This document shows, one piece after another, positions 1 through 10,128 of a DNA stretch of 64,000 nucleotides. The stretch lies in contig CALYLW010000060.1 of the NCBI GenBank assembly GCA_944989445.1, positions 376,459-440,458 on the forward strand, read 5' to 3'. The notes below the pieces were generated by a model. That model saw only the letters and a list, made by a program, of their open reading frames with translations. It made no database searches and was not told where the DNA came from. This DNA comes from Ampullaceana balthica (lineage: Eukaryota; Mollusca; Gastropoda; Lymnaeidae). How positions within the stretch are numbered: position 1 is the stretch's first letter; every line of letters starts with the position of its first letter. Both the position numbers and the translations under genes were made by a program.

Positions 1-470
1 TTAACCAGCTTCCACTTAGAGACGATCTATTCTCAGTGAGGAGAATCACCAGTGGTGAACAGCAGGATCGCTAGACAGATTCTATCTTGTTAATGGAAGT
101 TTTACGGTTTGCCGTTAAGTTCGAGGAATCTAAATGAAGTCTCCGCTACATTACTTTCAAGAAGAAAATTAAGTCAATAAAATGAAAATAAAACGCGAAT
201 GTTTTCAGTGCATGAGTTATCTTATATTGACAAGGAAAATATGGCGCTGATATAGGCTCACCCATAGCAAAACGATATTTAAATGTTAGATGGGTTATGA
301 AGTACATGCTTCGAAGTATTGAATATAATGCTCGAAATAACATCTCTTTGAAGAAGTGACAACTGCAGGTTTCTTTCTTATCTCCCTTTCGACAGGCGGC
401 AATAAATTCCACAAGTCAGTGCATGTATGTTACCTGTACGGAACAAGAGAAAATTGAAAATTAATATATA
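1..470. other. No recognisable feature
   Basis: AT-rich sequence with no tandem structure, transposon terminus or convincing coding frame. The 88-codon open frame on the minus strand (146-412) has low-complexity, phenylalanine-rich content and looks like chance. Confidence 0.5.
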
Positions 471-935
471 CTAGACGCCCCGCGGCGTAGCATACGCCGC
501 AGACTTGCGCATGGAGAATTCTTTTACCCTTTTAATGCACTTTTTTAGGGCGCCTACGGCGCCGACCTTTTTCAAAAGCCCAACTAACTTGTATTGGTTT
601 GATCAATACCAAATAGTAAACTTTCTGAAATGCACACAAAGTATTTTATGATAGGGGTTGTAGGGCGCCTACGGCGCCCCCTTTGTTTTTTTATGTTATA
701 ATTAACCATCATCAAATCCTCTTTTTTACGTTGTTCCCTTTTCCAAAATTAAAATATCAGCGAAAACAATGACGTCATATAATAATTATTTTTTACAGCG
801 CATATTTAATTTGCACACCTTTTGATGCATTGGTGCAGTAATTTGGTGCGCTGCTTTTTAAAATTAGTATCTGTTGCACATGCAGCTTCTTGTTTCCTCG
901 CAGGGTCCGACCACAAATAGAATTATATATATAGA
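471..935 (-). mobile_element. Non-autonomous Helitron (chimeric ends)
   Basis: On the minus strand the element starts TCTATATATATAATTC directly after a host A (plus position 936 is T). It ends in a hairpin with arms GCGGCGTA and TACGCCGC around a 3-base loop, then a short spacer, CTAG and a host T (plus position 470 is A). TC start, 3' hairpin, CTRR end and A/T insertion with no target duplication are the known marks of Helitrons. There is no Rep/helicase coding, so it depended on another element. The core, with two copies of a GGGCGCCTACGGCGCC block, is shared with the elements at 1327 and 34613, but the terminus matches the family at 15454. Confidence 0.8.
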
Positions 936-1326
936 TATTTTTTCAAAAGCCAAACAAACTTGTCCTTGTATGATAGTTACGTAATATTAAACTACCTTAA
1001 ATGTACACAAAGTAATTTTAAATTGAGGTTGTAGGGCGCCTAAGGGGCCCACGTTTTTGTTTGGGTCAAAAGCCCAAGTAACTTATCCTTGTATGATAAA
1101 TACGAAATATTCTTGAAAATTAAACAAAGTATTTATATAATAATTTTTACAGTGCTAATCACCACACGATTTTTAAACTAATTTTAGAAAGCAGCGCACC
1201 AAATTACTGCACCAAAAAATAACTATTTGAGTCAATCAGCACTGCTTACAACACAAAATTTTAAAAAAGCAGAGTGACGTCCCTTAGCGTTAGGCATCAG
1301 CGATAATTGAGCGTAAATATATAATA
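936..1326 (-). repeat. Rearranged fragment of the same Helitron core
   Basis: Between the two Helitrons lies a third, older stretch of the same core: the CCAACTAACTTGTCCTTG-like segment occurs twice, with one GGGCGCC block. Positions 1180-1214 are the reverse complement of 831-868, so part of the core is inverted. The segment around 1270-1300 matches 39300-39340. No termini are visible. Confidence 0.6.
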
Positions 1327-1841
1327 CTAGCTGACCCGCGGCGTAGCATACGCCGCTAATGATTTAGTGACGGGTGAAGACTTCCTGAAAGACACGGTTG
1401 TCAAAATGGGTGTGGGTTTGGGCAAACGACTGTGAGTGAATGAAAAGATTGAACTCTGGAGAGACCCGCGGCGTATCACCCATAAAAAATGACGGAAGTG
1501 TTCAGCTGAAATCTATTTATTTTGAAAAAATGCACTTTTTTAGGGCGCCTACGGCGCCCACCTTTTTCAAAATCCCAACTAACTTGTCCTTGTTTGATCA
1601 ATACGAAATATTAAATTTTCTGAAATGTACTTAAAGTATTTTATAACTTTTTACATTGTTCCCTTTTTACAAAATTAAAATATCAGCGAAAACAATGACG
1701 TCATATATTATTTTTTTACAGCGCATATTTAATTTGCACACCTTTTGATGCATTGGTGGAGTAATTTGGTGCGCTGCTTTCTAAAATTAGTATCTGTTGA
1801 ACATACTTGCAGCTTGTCTCGCAGGGTCCGACCACGAAGAG

Positions 1842-1927
<86 letters not shown>
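1327..1927 (-). mobile_element. Non-autonomous Helitron with an extended 3' end
   Basis: The 3' terminus on the minus strand is the GCGGCGTA/TACGCCGC hairpin, a spacer and CTAG ending at 1327, with host A at 1326. The 5' end reads TCCAATATATA next to host T at 1928. About 140 bases inside the 3' end, near 1468-1471, lies the decayed end of another Helitron type: the sequence after it (CGTATCACCC, a GACGG block and CAGCTGAAATC) is collinear with the terminus at 34613. The element therefore looks like an older Helitron that gained a new terminus by read-through. No coding capacity. Confidence 0.75.
1845..1923. repeat. (TA)n microsatellite
   Basis: About 39 TA units in the 5' terminal region of the Helitron, where sister copies have only four to six TA units. 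The Helitron end probably seeded the expansion. Confidence 0.95.
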
Positions 1928-1928
<1 letters not shown>

Positions 1929-2207
1929 GAAGGTTGTTTGAATAATATCAATCATCTTATTTATATGGTCTGTTTTAACTCACAACTGCAGACGCCGAGA
2001 TGACTTGACAAAGATATCATTATATATCGTTGGCGTTCCCTAAATTTGATAATAGATGTCTCTATACACATACATCATGATGTATCCTCGTTTCATCAAA
2101 GCTTGTATCAAAACGAAGGATTACTTAAAAAACCACATCAAATAAATATTAATATAAATATTGTATAAAAAATAAATGACTAGGAGCGCTAACCAAGATA
2201 GGAGTTG

Positions 2208-2388
2208 AAGAACTACCAGTAGTCTAAAAGAACTACCAGTAATCTAAAAGAACTACCAGTAGTCTAAAAGAACTACCAGTAGTCTAAAAGAACTACCAGT
2301 AGTCTAAAAGAACTACCAGTAATCTAAAAGAACTACCAGTAGTCTAAAAGAACTACCAGTAGTCTAAAAGAACTACCTGTATTCTTAC
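2208..2388. repeat. 20-bp minisatellite, 9 units
   Basis: The unit AGAACTACCAGTAGTCTAAA repeats nine times with near identity; variants differ by AGT/AAT. It contributes the tail of a 110-codon minus-strand open frame (2333-2665) that I do not regard as a gene. Confidence 0.95.
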
Positions 2389-3996
2389 CAAGACTTTTGG
2401 TTAAACGTGTACTTTGGATGCCGCTTGCTTTATTTCCTTTTAATCCTATCGCAAATTTGAATGTATGTGAATGGTTTTCTAGTCTAAATATCGAAGTCTG
2501 TATTAAGTGCGTTAATTTGTGATACTTCTCATTGACTTCGGATACGATCATAAGAGTCAATACCTTGCACTTTTCGCAATGCAATAAGGTCAAAGAGGTT
2601 TGGCTTAACGAGTTCCCCCCTGATTGCAAATATCTCTCAGTCTTGGCAAGATCTCTGCGCGCCATGAATACCTTGTTACATTGACATGACAGTAAGAGCT
2701 CCGTCGGTCCTCGGGATCATTATGAGAGCAGATATCAGACACGTTCTCCTGTCACTAACGGTTTTTTTCAACAATGGGTAATTATAGGAAAGTAATAATG
2801 AATGTACCAGAAAAGCAGCAATGGTTTTCCCCAAAACCTTATTCTCAATTGGCCCAATTTTAGTTTGGCCTCCAAATGACGGAAATATTTATTTAGTTGG
2901 CTTGATTGCGGTAAAACAGCCAGAGATTACAAAATACGTTGGTCACTGACAGAGCCTAGTGTGAAGAATTTACAAAACACGTTTGTCACTTACAGAGTCG
3001 AGAGTGAAGAATTTACAAAATACGTTGGTCACTTACAGAGCCTAGACTAAAGAAACAAGTAGCTGTTAAGGGTAGCCGCAACCACCTTGAGCTTTCATGT
3101 TCAGTAAATTTATGAACTGTTCAATAGTAAAGTCGTATACTTAAAAGATCTTGACTTAGATGTTTCATGGTAAAATCTGTTTTTGAGTGTAAATAACGAA
3201 TGACATTTTTTGATAGGCAGTTGAATAAGATAATTTTTATAAATGGGTGAAAATACAAATTAGAAAAGAACTCTTTAAAAAATCCCAAGACCCTGAGCTT
3301 TGTGAAAGTCTAAATACCAAGGTCAAATGAGGTAACAATTTTATGAAAATCCATCATCTTGTCTAGTAAAGCGAATTCTTATATCGCAGAGAAATGGCTC
3401 GAAACTTATCAACCATTCTACATCTGAACCTGACATAGCCACAGAGCTGTGCATGCGGAGCGTTTTGCTAAGTGTATTGGACTGTTCTCTGTTCGTTATC
3501 TTACCAACACGTGCGTTGTATTGTTGCTGAAAAAAATGTGTGATTAAATTATTTAAGCCTTTAGGCTGATATAAAAAGCTTTTAACAATAAATCTTCTTA
3601 AGTCAAATCGATTTTAAATAGGTGGTTTAGAATGAAATCAACACGTGACAGAAATTATGTTTCCAAAATTGCCACACAAAAATCTTGGAGACTTTGTGGT
3701 CACTATGGTTGTTCTCAAAGACTTTCAAGCCGAATTATACTAGCTACAACATAAAAGACAATTCGACATAGGAAAGATTCGTTAAAGCCATGGACAACGA
3801 CAAAATATCACAGTTGAATAGATTAATAACGTGTTTCTTTTTTTAAAAAATGTGAATTGTCATTGTCTGTTGTACTCATTCATATTTATGAAGTTCGTTT
3901 CTTTACTTCCGACAAACATTTAGATCTCATCATTTTTTAACCATGCTTTTTATTGTTTTAAAATAGAAATTCCATAACCCACTTCATTATATTACA
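2389..3996. other. Unassigned AT-rich interval
   Basis: No coding frame, RNA gene or transposon end is recognisable, apart from the short 43-bp repeat listed separately. Confidence 0.4.
2924..3055. repeat. 43-bp tandem repeat, 3 units
   Basis: The phrase TTACAAAATACGTTGGTCAC recurs at 2927, 2970 and 3013 (43-bp spacing), with a few substitutions between units. Confidence 0.85.
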
Positions 3997-4314
3997 ATAG
4001 ATAGCCTCCGTGGCGAAGCATACGCCATATAATTGCTCATAGATAGTGCAAAGACAAGGGGGATAGAACGGACACAAACTGCAGCATGAAGAAATCAGAA
4101 CTACGCGAATGAACATCGTGGGGGGGGGGCATTGCTGATGGATTGATGGTCTCGAGACATGCGCACTGCGGTTAGCTCTCTGCCACCACCCTGCACCAAC
4201 CTAGCTTGCCAACCAAAACTGTGATTGGCCGACCCTAGCGAGGGTCAGCTTTGTTCGCAAGAAAGGGGGAAATTAACTGGCACAAACAAATATTATTAAA
4301 ATGTAAAAAATTAT

Positions 4315-4388
4315 GACTCCGCTGAGGCTTGAACCCAGTACCTCCCGCATGTAAGGTGGGCGTGATAACAACTTCACTACGAACAACA
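4315..4388 (-). pseudogene. tRNA-Val-like sequence inside a Helitron
   Basis: Minus-strand reading gives a tRNA-Val-like D arm, an anticodon stem CCCAC/GCGGG-like around loop CTTACAT (anticodon TAC, valine) and a T loop GGGTTCAAGCC. The acceptor stem does not pair, so it is not a working tRNA gene. The same module sits in the Helitrons at 14795 and 15454. Confidence 0.65.
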
Positions 4389-4431
4389 AGTTATTCTGTG
4401 AAGGCACAACGCAAGTGAACACAAGAAGCAT

Positions 4432-4722
4432 TATTATCTTATCTTATCTTATCAATACAGACGCTCCTTCTATGCAGAAGATAATTGCGTCCACAGACCA
4501 TGACAGATGATCTGTTGGCAAGTGATGCAGTGTTCACAGGCCACGGCTTTGTTGGTTCCACGCATTACCCAGCCGCCTAGCTAGTGTTAGGTACCCATTC
4601 GGAGCTGGGTGACTCAGGGACGCCCTAGGCCCCGGGAACAAATCCTTGCCTAGACATGGATTCGAACCCGTCACAATCGGTACGCCAGTCGAGCGCGCTG
4701 CCACTCGACCACGGCGTCCCCA
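4432..4722 (-). mobile_element. tRNA-derived SINE, copy 1
   Basis: The minus-strand head has box A TGGTCGAGTGG and box B GGGTTCGAATCC, resembling a class II (Ser/Leu) tRNA. The body shares GGGAACAAATCC, GCCTAGGGCGTCC, GGTACCTAACACTA, TGCATCACTTGCCAACAGA and AGGAGCGTCTGTAT with copies at 48380 and 53013. It ends in a (GATAA)n-like tail at 4432-4452. Internal RNA polymerase III promoter boxes plus a simple tail define a SINE; LINE machinery would have mobilised it. It is inserted inside the Helitron at 3997. Confidence 0.85.
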
Positions 4723-4734
4723 CTATTGGTCTGG

Positions 4735-4955
4735 AAAAATGCCCCCCCCCCTTTAAAAAAAAATCCCTTATATTAACTTCACCGTCTTATTGTGATCTCT
4801 TGGTAGGGTTGAAAAAGAAAAGTAAAAAAATGACCCACTTTTCGTGATGCTATTTATATTGAACATAATCATACTTTTAGTTATGTCTCATAAAGAAGGG
4901 ATTTATAGTAAAAAACTTTGTTTTTACGGGTTGTTTAATTTTGAACTCCATTCGC
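4735..4955 (+). repeat. Dispersed repeat family C, copy 1 (fragment)
   Basis: The TCCCTTATATTAACTTCACC start is shared with 62248. The later part (CATAAAGAAGGGATTTATAG to TTTTTACGGGTTG) matches 24930-24980. It lies directly behind the SINE inside the Helitron. Confidence 0.6.
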
Positions 4956-5193
4956 TGCATTGGTCGACCCCAACTAGGGTCATTGGTCATGCTCATTTGC
5001 ACATTTCTCGCTCTTGATCTTGTTCTGGCGGATTATATTTATAGATACTTTGTCTTAGACTCAGCAGACTTTCTAATAAATGTTTGGAAATTTTCTAGAA
5101 TGACTACGCAATATCTATAATAAACAATGTATTCTATACTTCGAATATAATCACGAGACACTCCATCGACTGCCTGTAAACCTTACTTTGCCT

Positions 5194-8100
5194 CAGCGGC
5201 GTAGCCTGGGTTTGTGTCACCCGCGGCAGAACCCAGGTTTGCCGCCTTCCCTTGGAGTAATATGTAAATGGACTTGTTAGAAATAAATAGAAGAGCTTTC
5301 TTTTCTTGATTACCATTATTAAAGTATTCTTATTTTCCTCATGGAACATTCTTAGATTTATCAATGCCGTCTGTCATGCCATTCCCAAAGACCAAAATAG
5401 CATTGCTGATCATAATTAATTTTGTATTAACTTTTTTTTTAGAGAAGCTTCACGCGCAGCTGACATTATTTATGACAGTTGTAAGAAATATTCATTATTA
5501 TATATTACATTTAACATTTTTCGAGCCTAAATATATTAATAAACTTCAATAAATCAAGTGAGTTTGGATTTTATTAATTAATTTTTATACCCGTGAGGTA
5601 AAATTGTTCTTGCTGACCATGTCATGTGACATAATTTGAATTTTATACTCTACATTAAAGAAAAAATTTCAAAATCCAGTAGATAAGCTGGTGTATGAAA
5701 AATCATTTCTGTTTTCCGAATTTTGTTACTGCCTAAAGTTCACGCGAATTTCTACATTAATCTCATCTTATGAAGCATGCAACTTTTCCTTCAACTGTTT
5801 TTTTAATAACATCACTACATATTCTCTTTGATCGCCTTAAATTTGATATCCCGTACTTTGTCTGGAAGATTACATTAAAATGTTAATGCCTCCACAAAAT
5901 TTGTTTAGCAAAAGACAAAGTATCCTTAAGTATTTAGTTTCTTTGTTTGTAGCCTCTACAAAGCCTTTTCTTAGCACTATACGTTTATAGTAAATTTCGG
6001 GCATCTTTGATCTCATAAATTACATATTTCCAAATAGTACAAGTTTTAAAATTTACAACAAATTAGAAAATGGAAAGATTTTATTGTGACTAGCAAGTGA
6101 CTGCCTCTGTTGATGTGTTTAACTTTTCGTATGCCACTGTAGTTTTTATATAGCTTTCAAAATAACATCAAAATTGTTCGAAGGTATATACCTTATTTTT
6201 TAAATACGTAAGTCTGTTTAATGCCTTGCCTGTAGCAAAATTAAATCTTTCGAATTGTATGTAAACATGAAAAAGAATGCGTAACGACGTTTTATTGTAC
6301 CAAAAATAGAGAGTTCGTTTCAGTTGAAGCAAGATGTAAACAAATCAGCCTAAACGAACTGTTTGAGCAAAGTACTCTTTAGAATTTGAGAGTTATATCC
6401 TTGAGTCTTTCTTGAACTCCTGTTTACTTTCCAGCCATGAAGAAGTATTAAAACATGTTGAGCCTCTAAATTTTCATGGTTTTAAGACCATCAGAACTGA
6501 ACTTATTTTGAAATCGTTTCGGAATCGTTCTAAAGACATCTTTATTTTTTTCAATGAAATTTGTCGATGATTCTACACCATCTACTTATATTTTATTTTA
6601 AAATATTTTCACATCTTACCAATGCAATTGTTTGATCCTTATGTGAGTTATATGAAGAGCTATGGATATGAAGTACAATTGAATGATATTTGGTAATCTC
6701 ATACGCAAAAAATATTTTTTTAGCTAATTGTATCACTTATAACCCAAATAAGCTCATTCATAATTGAGATGAAAAGCTTTATCCTTTTTCGCGTGATGAT
6801 CTCGAAGCAGTGGATCACTCTCTGCTAGCAGATGAATCAATTCCAAAATTTTGTCTATATTTTTTGCTTTAGAAATAGCCGCGCTGTTAACGCGTAAATC
6901 TAAATTCTTTTTTCCTTGAATTAAATTTTTCAAGCATTCTAACAAGACCTTCTGGCACTATTTTTTTTTATTACAAAAACATTTTGTTTTCTTTTTTGTA
7001 ATATTCAAATCTATTTTCATCCGATTTCTGATTCCTCCCATTTGCAAGTCTTTGTTCATATTGTGCACTTGATTCTTGAATGCCGATACTTTTGGATTTA
7101 TTTTATACCAGTTTTTAATTCCATTAAATGAGGAATTTTGTTGCTTTTTGTTTTCTGTCACACACAAAAAAGACATATTTTTTAAAATGAGGTTTTATGA
7201 GTAAAAGACATTTTTGCAAGGAAATTATTTTTTCCCCAGTTTTATTTGATAACTTACGCTAAAAATCATCCCCGAGTAACCGTCTCATCTCTGTTTTGTT
7301 GTAAGGTCTACGTCTAATTTGGAGAAGTAAATGTTGACATGTTGGGCGTTCTTTCAATCTCGCTGCAGTTATAGTAATCTTAAATTTCCATCCGTAAGTA
7401 CAGGTAATTTATTTATATCATTTAAATCTATGCATATTTTTGAAAGATTATTGCTGAATTTACCGGATACAGAAATTTTAATTTTCTCTTTTAAAAGATG
7501 AGTGGTTGAATTTTCTTAATCATATATAGGTATCATCACAACAATGTCATGTTCTTATACACATCAGAAATTATTTTTTTTATTTTATTTATTTTATTTT
7601 TATTTATTTTTTTGTGTGTGTGCTGTTGTTTGTACCTTAGAATTAGTGTAAGAACATTTTAGATTCTTTATGGACTTTGAAGTTTTGGCATTAGAAACTT
7701 TCACTCATATTAGTATAATTCCTCCTTTTGTTTATTCATTTTTACCTTGCTTTTTCATTCTTTTTATTAAATATTATTTCAACGTTCATCCTTTTCAAAA
7801 GCTAATGAAAATTGGGGAATTTGCCGTCCCTAACAAAGTGCCGCGCGGAGCAATCGATAGCTCATTTTTAAAATTGATAATGTACATCATTTTTCACTTC
7901 TACATCAGGAGTAGCTGTCAAAATAAGCAATAAAGTTACCAGCACAACCGGTGTCTAGTTCTCATTCTTCTTTAGCCGCTTCGTTTATCAGTTCAGCAGC
8001 ATAAGTATCAAACGAAAAAAAAATCCAATATGCAGTTGGAAGTGGTAGCAGTTGAAAACATTACATATTTTAAGATCGTTCCTTCAAGTATTTTATGAAT

Positions 8101-8268
8101 TTAGTTGTTGTTTGTTTTTTGTTTTTGATGTTGTTGTTTTTTTAAAAATAAATTTATTTTGATAAAAAGCTCCAGTTTCTTTTAAAATTGTTATTTTAAG
8201 CAAATGAATGACGAAAAAATTTCAGTTGGGGGCATCAGCCCCTCTTGACCCCTCTCGTTACGCCACTG
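5194..8268 (-). mobile_element. Decayed full-length hAT transposon
   Basis: The left terminus reads CAGCGGCGTAGCCTGGG on the plus strand. The right terminus reads CAGTGGCGTAACGAGAGG on the minus strand. This CAGTGGCGTA start is typical of ZMYM1-like hAT elements. Flanks CTTTGCCT (5186-5193) and ATTTACCT (8269-8276) match at 6 of 8 positions, as expected for an old 8-bp target duplication. The length of 3075 bp suits an autonomous element. Transposase remnants lie in the correct minus orientation at 6754-7176, with a possible trace of the C-terminal dimerisation region near 5340-5530. Outside these remnants the sequence is AT-rich and degraded. Confidence 0.6.
6754..7176 (-). pseudogene. hAT (ZMYM1-like) transposase remnant
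   Basis: Two adjoining minus-strand open stretches of 72 and 63 codons (7176-6958 and 6945-6754) read like the N-terminal half of ZMYM1-type hAT transposases. The first has a segment NGIKNWYKINPK that fits the 'G-(Y/F)-x-x-W-K' region after the N-terminal zinc finger. The second has SKAKNIDKILELIHLLAESD then PLLRDH, which fits the 'GNFLxLIELLAEFDPxLxxH' block. A stop and a lost intervening segment separate them, and further stops follow. In an active element this protein would cut and paste DNA in the nucleus; this copy cannot. The family assignment rests on motif memory, so a related hAT lineage is possible. Confidence 0.55.
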
Positions 8269-8276
8269 ATTTACCT

Positions 8277-8679
8277 GTACCTGTAAGATATACACGTGCA
8301 ACGCTACGTTAGGATGTGACCGACAGCGTTACGAGCTCCAGTTACTAAGACCAGATTGGACACCCCAGAGATATTTTGAGCTGAAGCTACGATGGCCTGA
8401 GCTATGAAGAAGGATTCAGTTACATCTACCCTACATGACCTTGCTCCTCTTCTGGAACGTTCACTGAACAGAGACTGGGAGAAGGGATGGGTTATTCTTG
8501 TGTTGGAATTCGCGAGTCATTCAGGGGCTGGGAGGGTTAAGGTTTTACTAGGATATTTGATGCGGACCTACGATGTCTTGTGACAGGAGAGAGAAGTGAT
8601 GTGGTCCTGGTGGTCTCAAGTACTGAATTATTTCCTGGGACAGGGAAGCGGTGGAAGTCATATGCTATATATATATGTA
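8277..8679. other. Unassigned interval, less AT-rich
   Basis: Positions 8300-8650 are noticeably richer in G+C than the flanks, but I see no open frame, repeat or RNA motif. Confidence 0.4.
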
Positions 8680-10128
8680 CTAGTAGACCCGTCGTGCGTT
8701 GCAACGATCAAAGTAAAAAGGAATAAATTTAAAGAAACCAATGAGTGGTACGTTTAAAAAAAATTCTGAAGAAATCTTCGTGGAAGTGTGAAAAAAAACA
8801 CCAAGTTTCATAGCAAACGGATTAATAAATTAATAATTAAATAGCGTACAAAAGAAGAAACGATATTAAGGGCCCCGGCCCCAAAATGAGTGATATTATA
8901 GTTTTTTTTATTGCCATTGTACTCATTTCTTAAACGTTTAAGATTTTATTCACTATTCAGTCATTAACAATCTTGACAAATAATGACACATGTATCCATT
9001 ATTATACAAATTGAAATTAACAGGTGTTTTGAATTTTATATCTTGCCCAGAATGGGCCCTGGGGCCCTTAATGTTGTTTTTATCTATTGTACTCAATATA
9101 TATTCCTCAAAATCGTGTAAAATTGAATAGGGAATACAATGATTAAAGTTCAGTAAAAAGACTTTTTCGAAGGAATGGAAATTAAGAGTTTAGTGCCCTA
9201 TAGTAATATAGGCTCTTAAGTTTTTATATTCTAAGTTTTGTCAAAATCCATTTTTTTTCTCAATATCTAACTCTTAAACTACTTTTTATATACCTACAAT
9301 AGGGGGAAAATAGCATTAAGGGGCCCTGGCCCATTCGGTGCAAGAGGTCAATTTCAAAAACATGTTCATTTTAGTTCATTTTTATTGTGGCTATATTTCT
9401 CAAGCTCTTTAAAAAGTAAATAGGAAAAATATCTTAAACATATACGAAAAAAGATATGTGGGGCCCCGGCCACGAAGATATTGGCATTAGAAGTGCAGTG
9501 TCTATAGTATTTTAATATAGGCTACCAAGTTTTTGTGTGCAAAGTTTGGTGAAGATCTATTCATTTACTAAGTAGCTAACGTAGAAACTATTTTTTATAT
9601 AGCTCATATAAGATAAAAACGACATTAAGGGTCCCAGGGCCCATTCTGGGTAAGATATAAAGTTAAAAACATCTGTTCATTTCAATTAGTATAATAATTG
9701 ATACATGTTTCATAATTTGTCAAGATTGTTAATGACTGAATGGTGAATAAAATCTTAAACGCTTAAAAAATGTGAATTTTTGGGCTCCCAGCCCCAAAGG
9801 AATGAATATTAGAAGTTTAGTGCCCTATAGTATTTTAATATTGGCTATCAAGTTGTAATATACACATTTTGGTTAAGATCCAATAATTTACACAGTAGCT
9901 AAAGCTTAAACTAATTTTTATATAGCTCGCATAAGCAAAACATGACGATATGGGCCCCCGGCGCCCCATGAGTGTTAAATTTTGAAAAAAGTGATAGTTA
10001 CCATCCCGGGAGCATACTCAACAGTCTTGAAAAGTTTCATGACGATCGGGTGAATGGTTTAGACAGCTATAAAGGACATTCATACACACACAAACATATT
10101 TAAATATATATATATATATAAATATATA
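8680..10128 (-). mobile_element. Helitron-like element with large internal inverted repeat
   Basis: The minus-strand 3' end has the palindrome CGTTGCAACG, then CGACGGGTCTA and CTAG at 8680, with host A at 8679. The 5' end is not sharply defined; it runs into (TA)n at 10100-10128. Seven GGGCCCC-type blocks (about 8871, 9048, 9303, 9460, 9629, 9781, 9953) punctuate the element. No coding remains. Confidence 0.55.
8928..9767. repeat. 157-bp inverted repeat pair
   Basis: Arm 8928-9085 is a close reverse complement of arm 9611-9767, sharing GTCAAGATTGTTAATGACTG, CATTCTGGG and AAGGG(T/C)CCCAGGGCCC. The 525-bp spacer holds further GGGCC blocks. Confidence 0.85.

Larger units (their letters stand above)
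3997..5045 (-). mobile_element. Decayed Helitron split by a SINE and another repeat
   Basis: The left part (3997-4431) aligns with the Helitron at 15454: degraded GCGGCGTA hairpin, then TTGCTCAT and GATAGTGCAAAG, a GGTCTCGAGAC motif, the tRNA-like insert, and TTATTCTGTGAAGGCACAAC. The right part (about 4955-5045) resumes with GGTCGACCCCA and ends on the minus strand as TCTATAAATATAATCC after host A. The CTAG end has decayed to CTAT. The 520 bases between the two halves are later insertions. Age is evident from mutations in both hairpin arms. Confidence 0.7.

Noticed and set aside
1716..2003. Ile/Tyr-rich frames on both strands
   Set aside because: Pure translation of the (TA)n microsatellite.
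2333..2665. 110-codon minus-strand ORF as a gene
   Set aside because: Its C-terminal part is the 20-bp minisatellite and the rest shows no recognisable motif or codon pattern.
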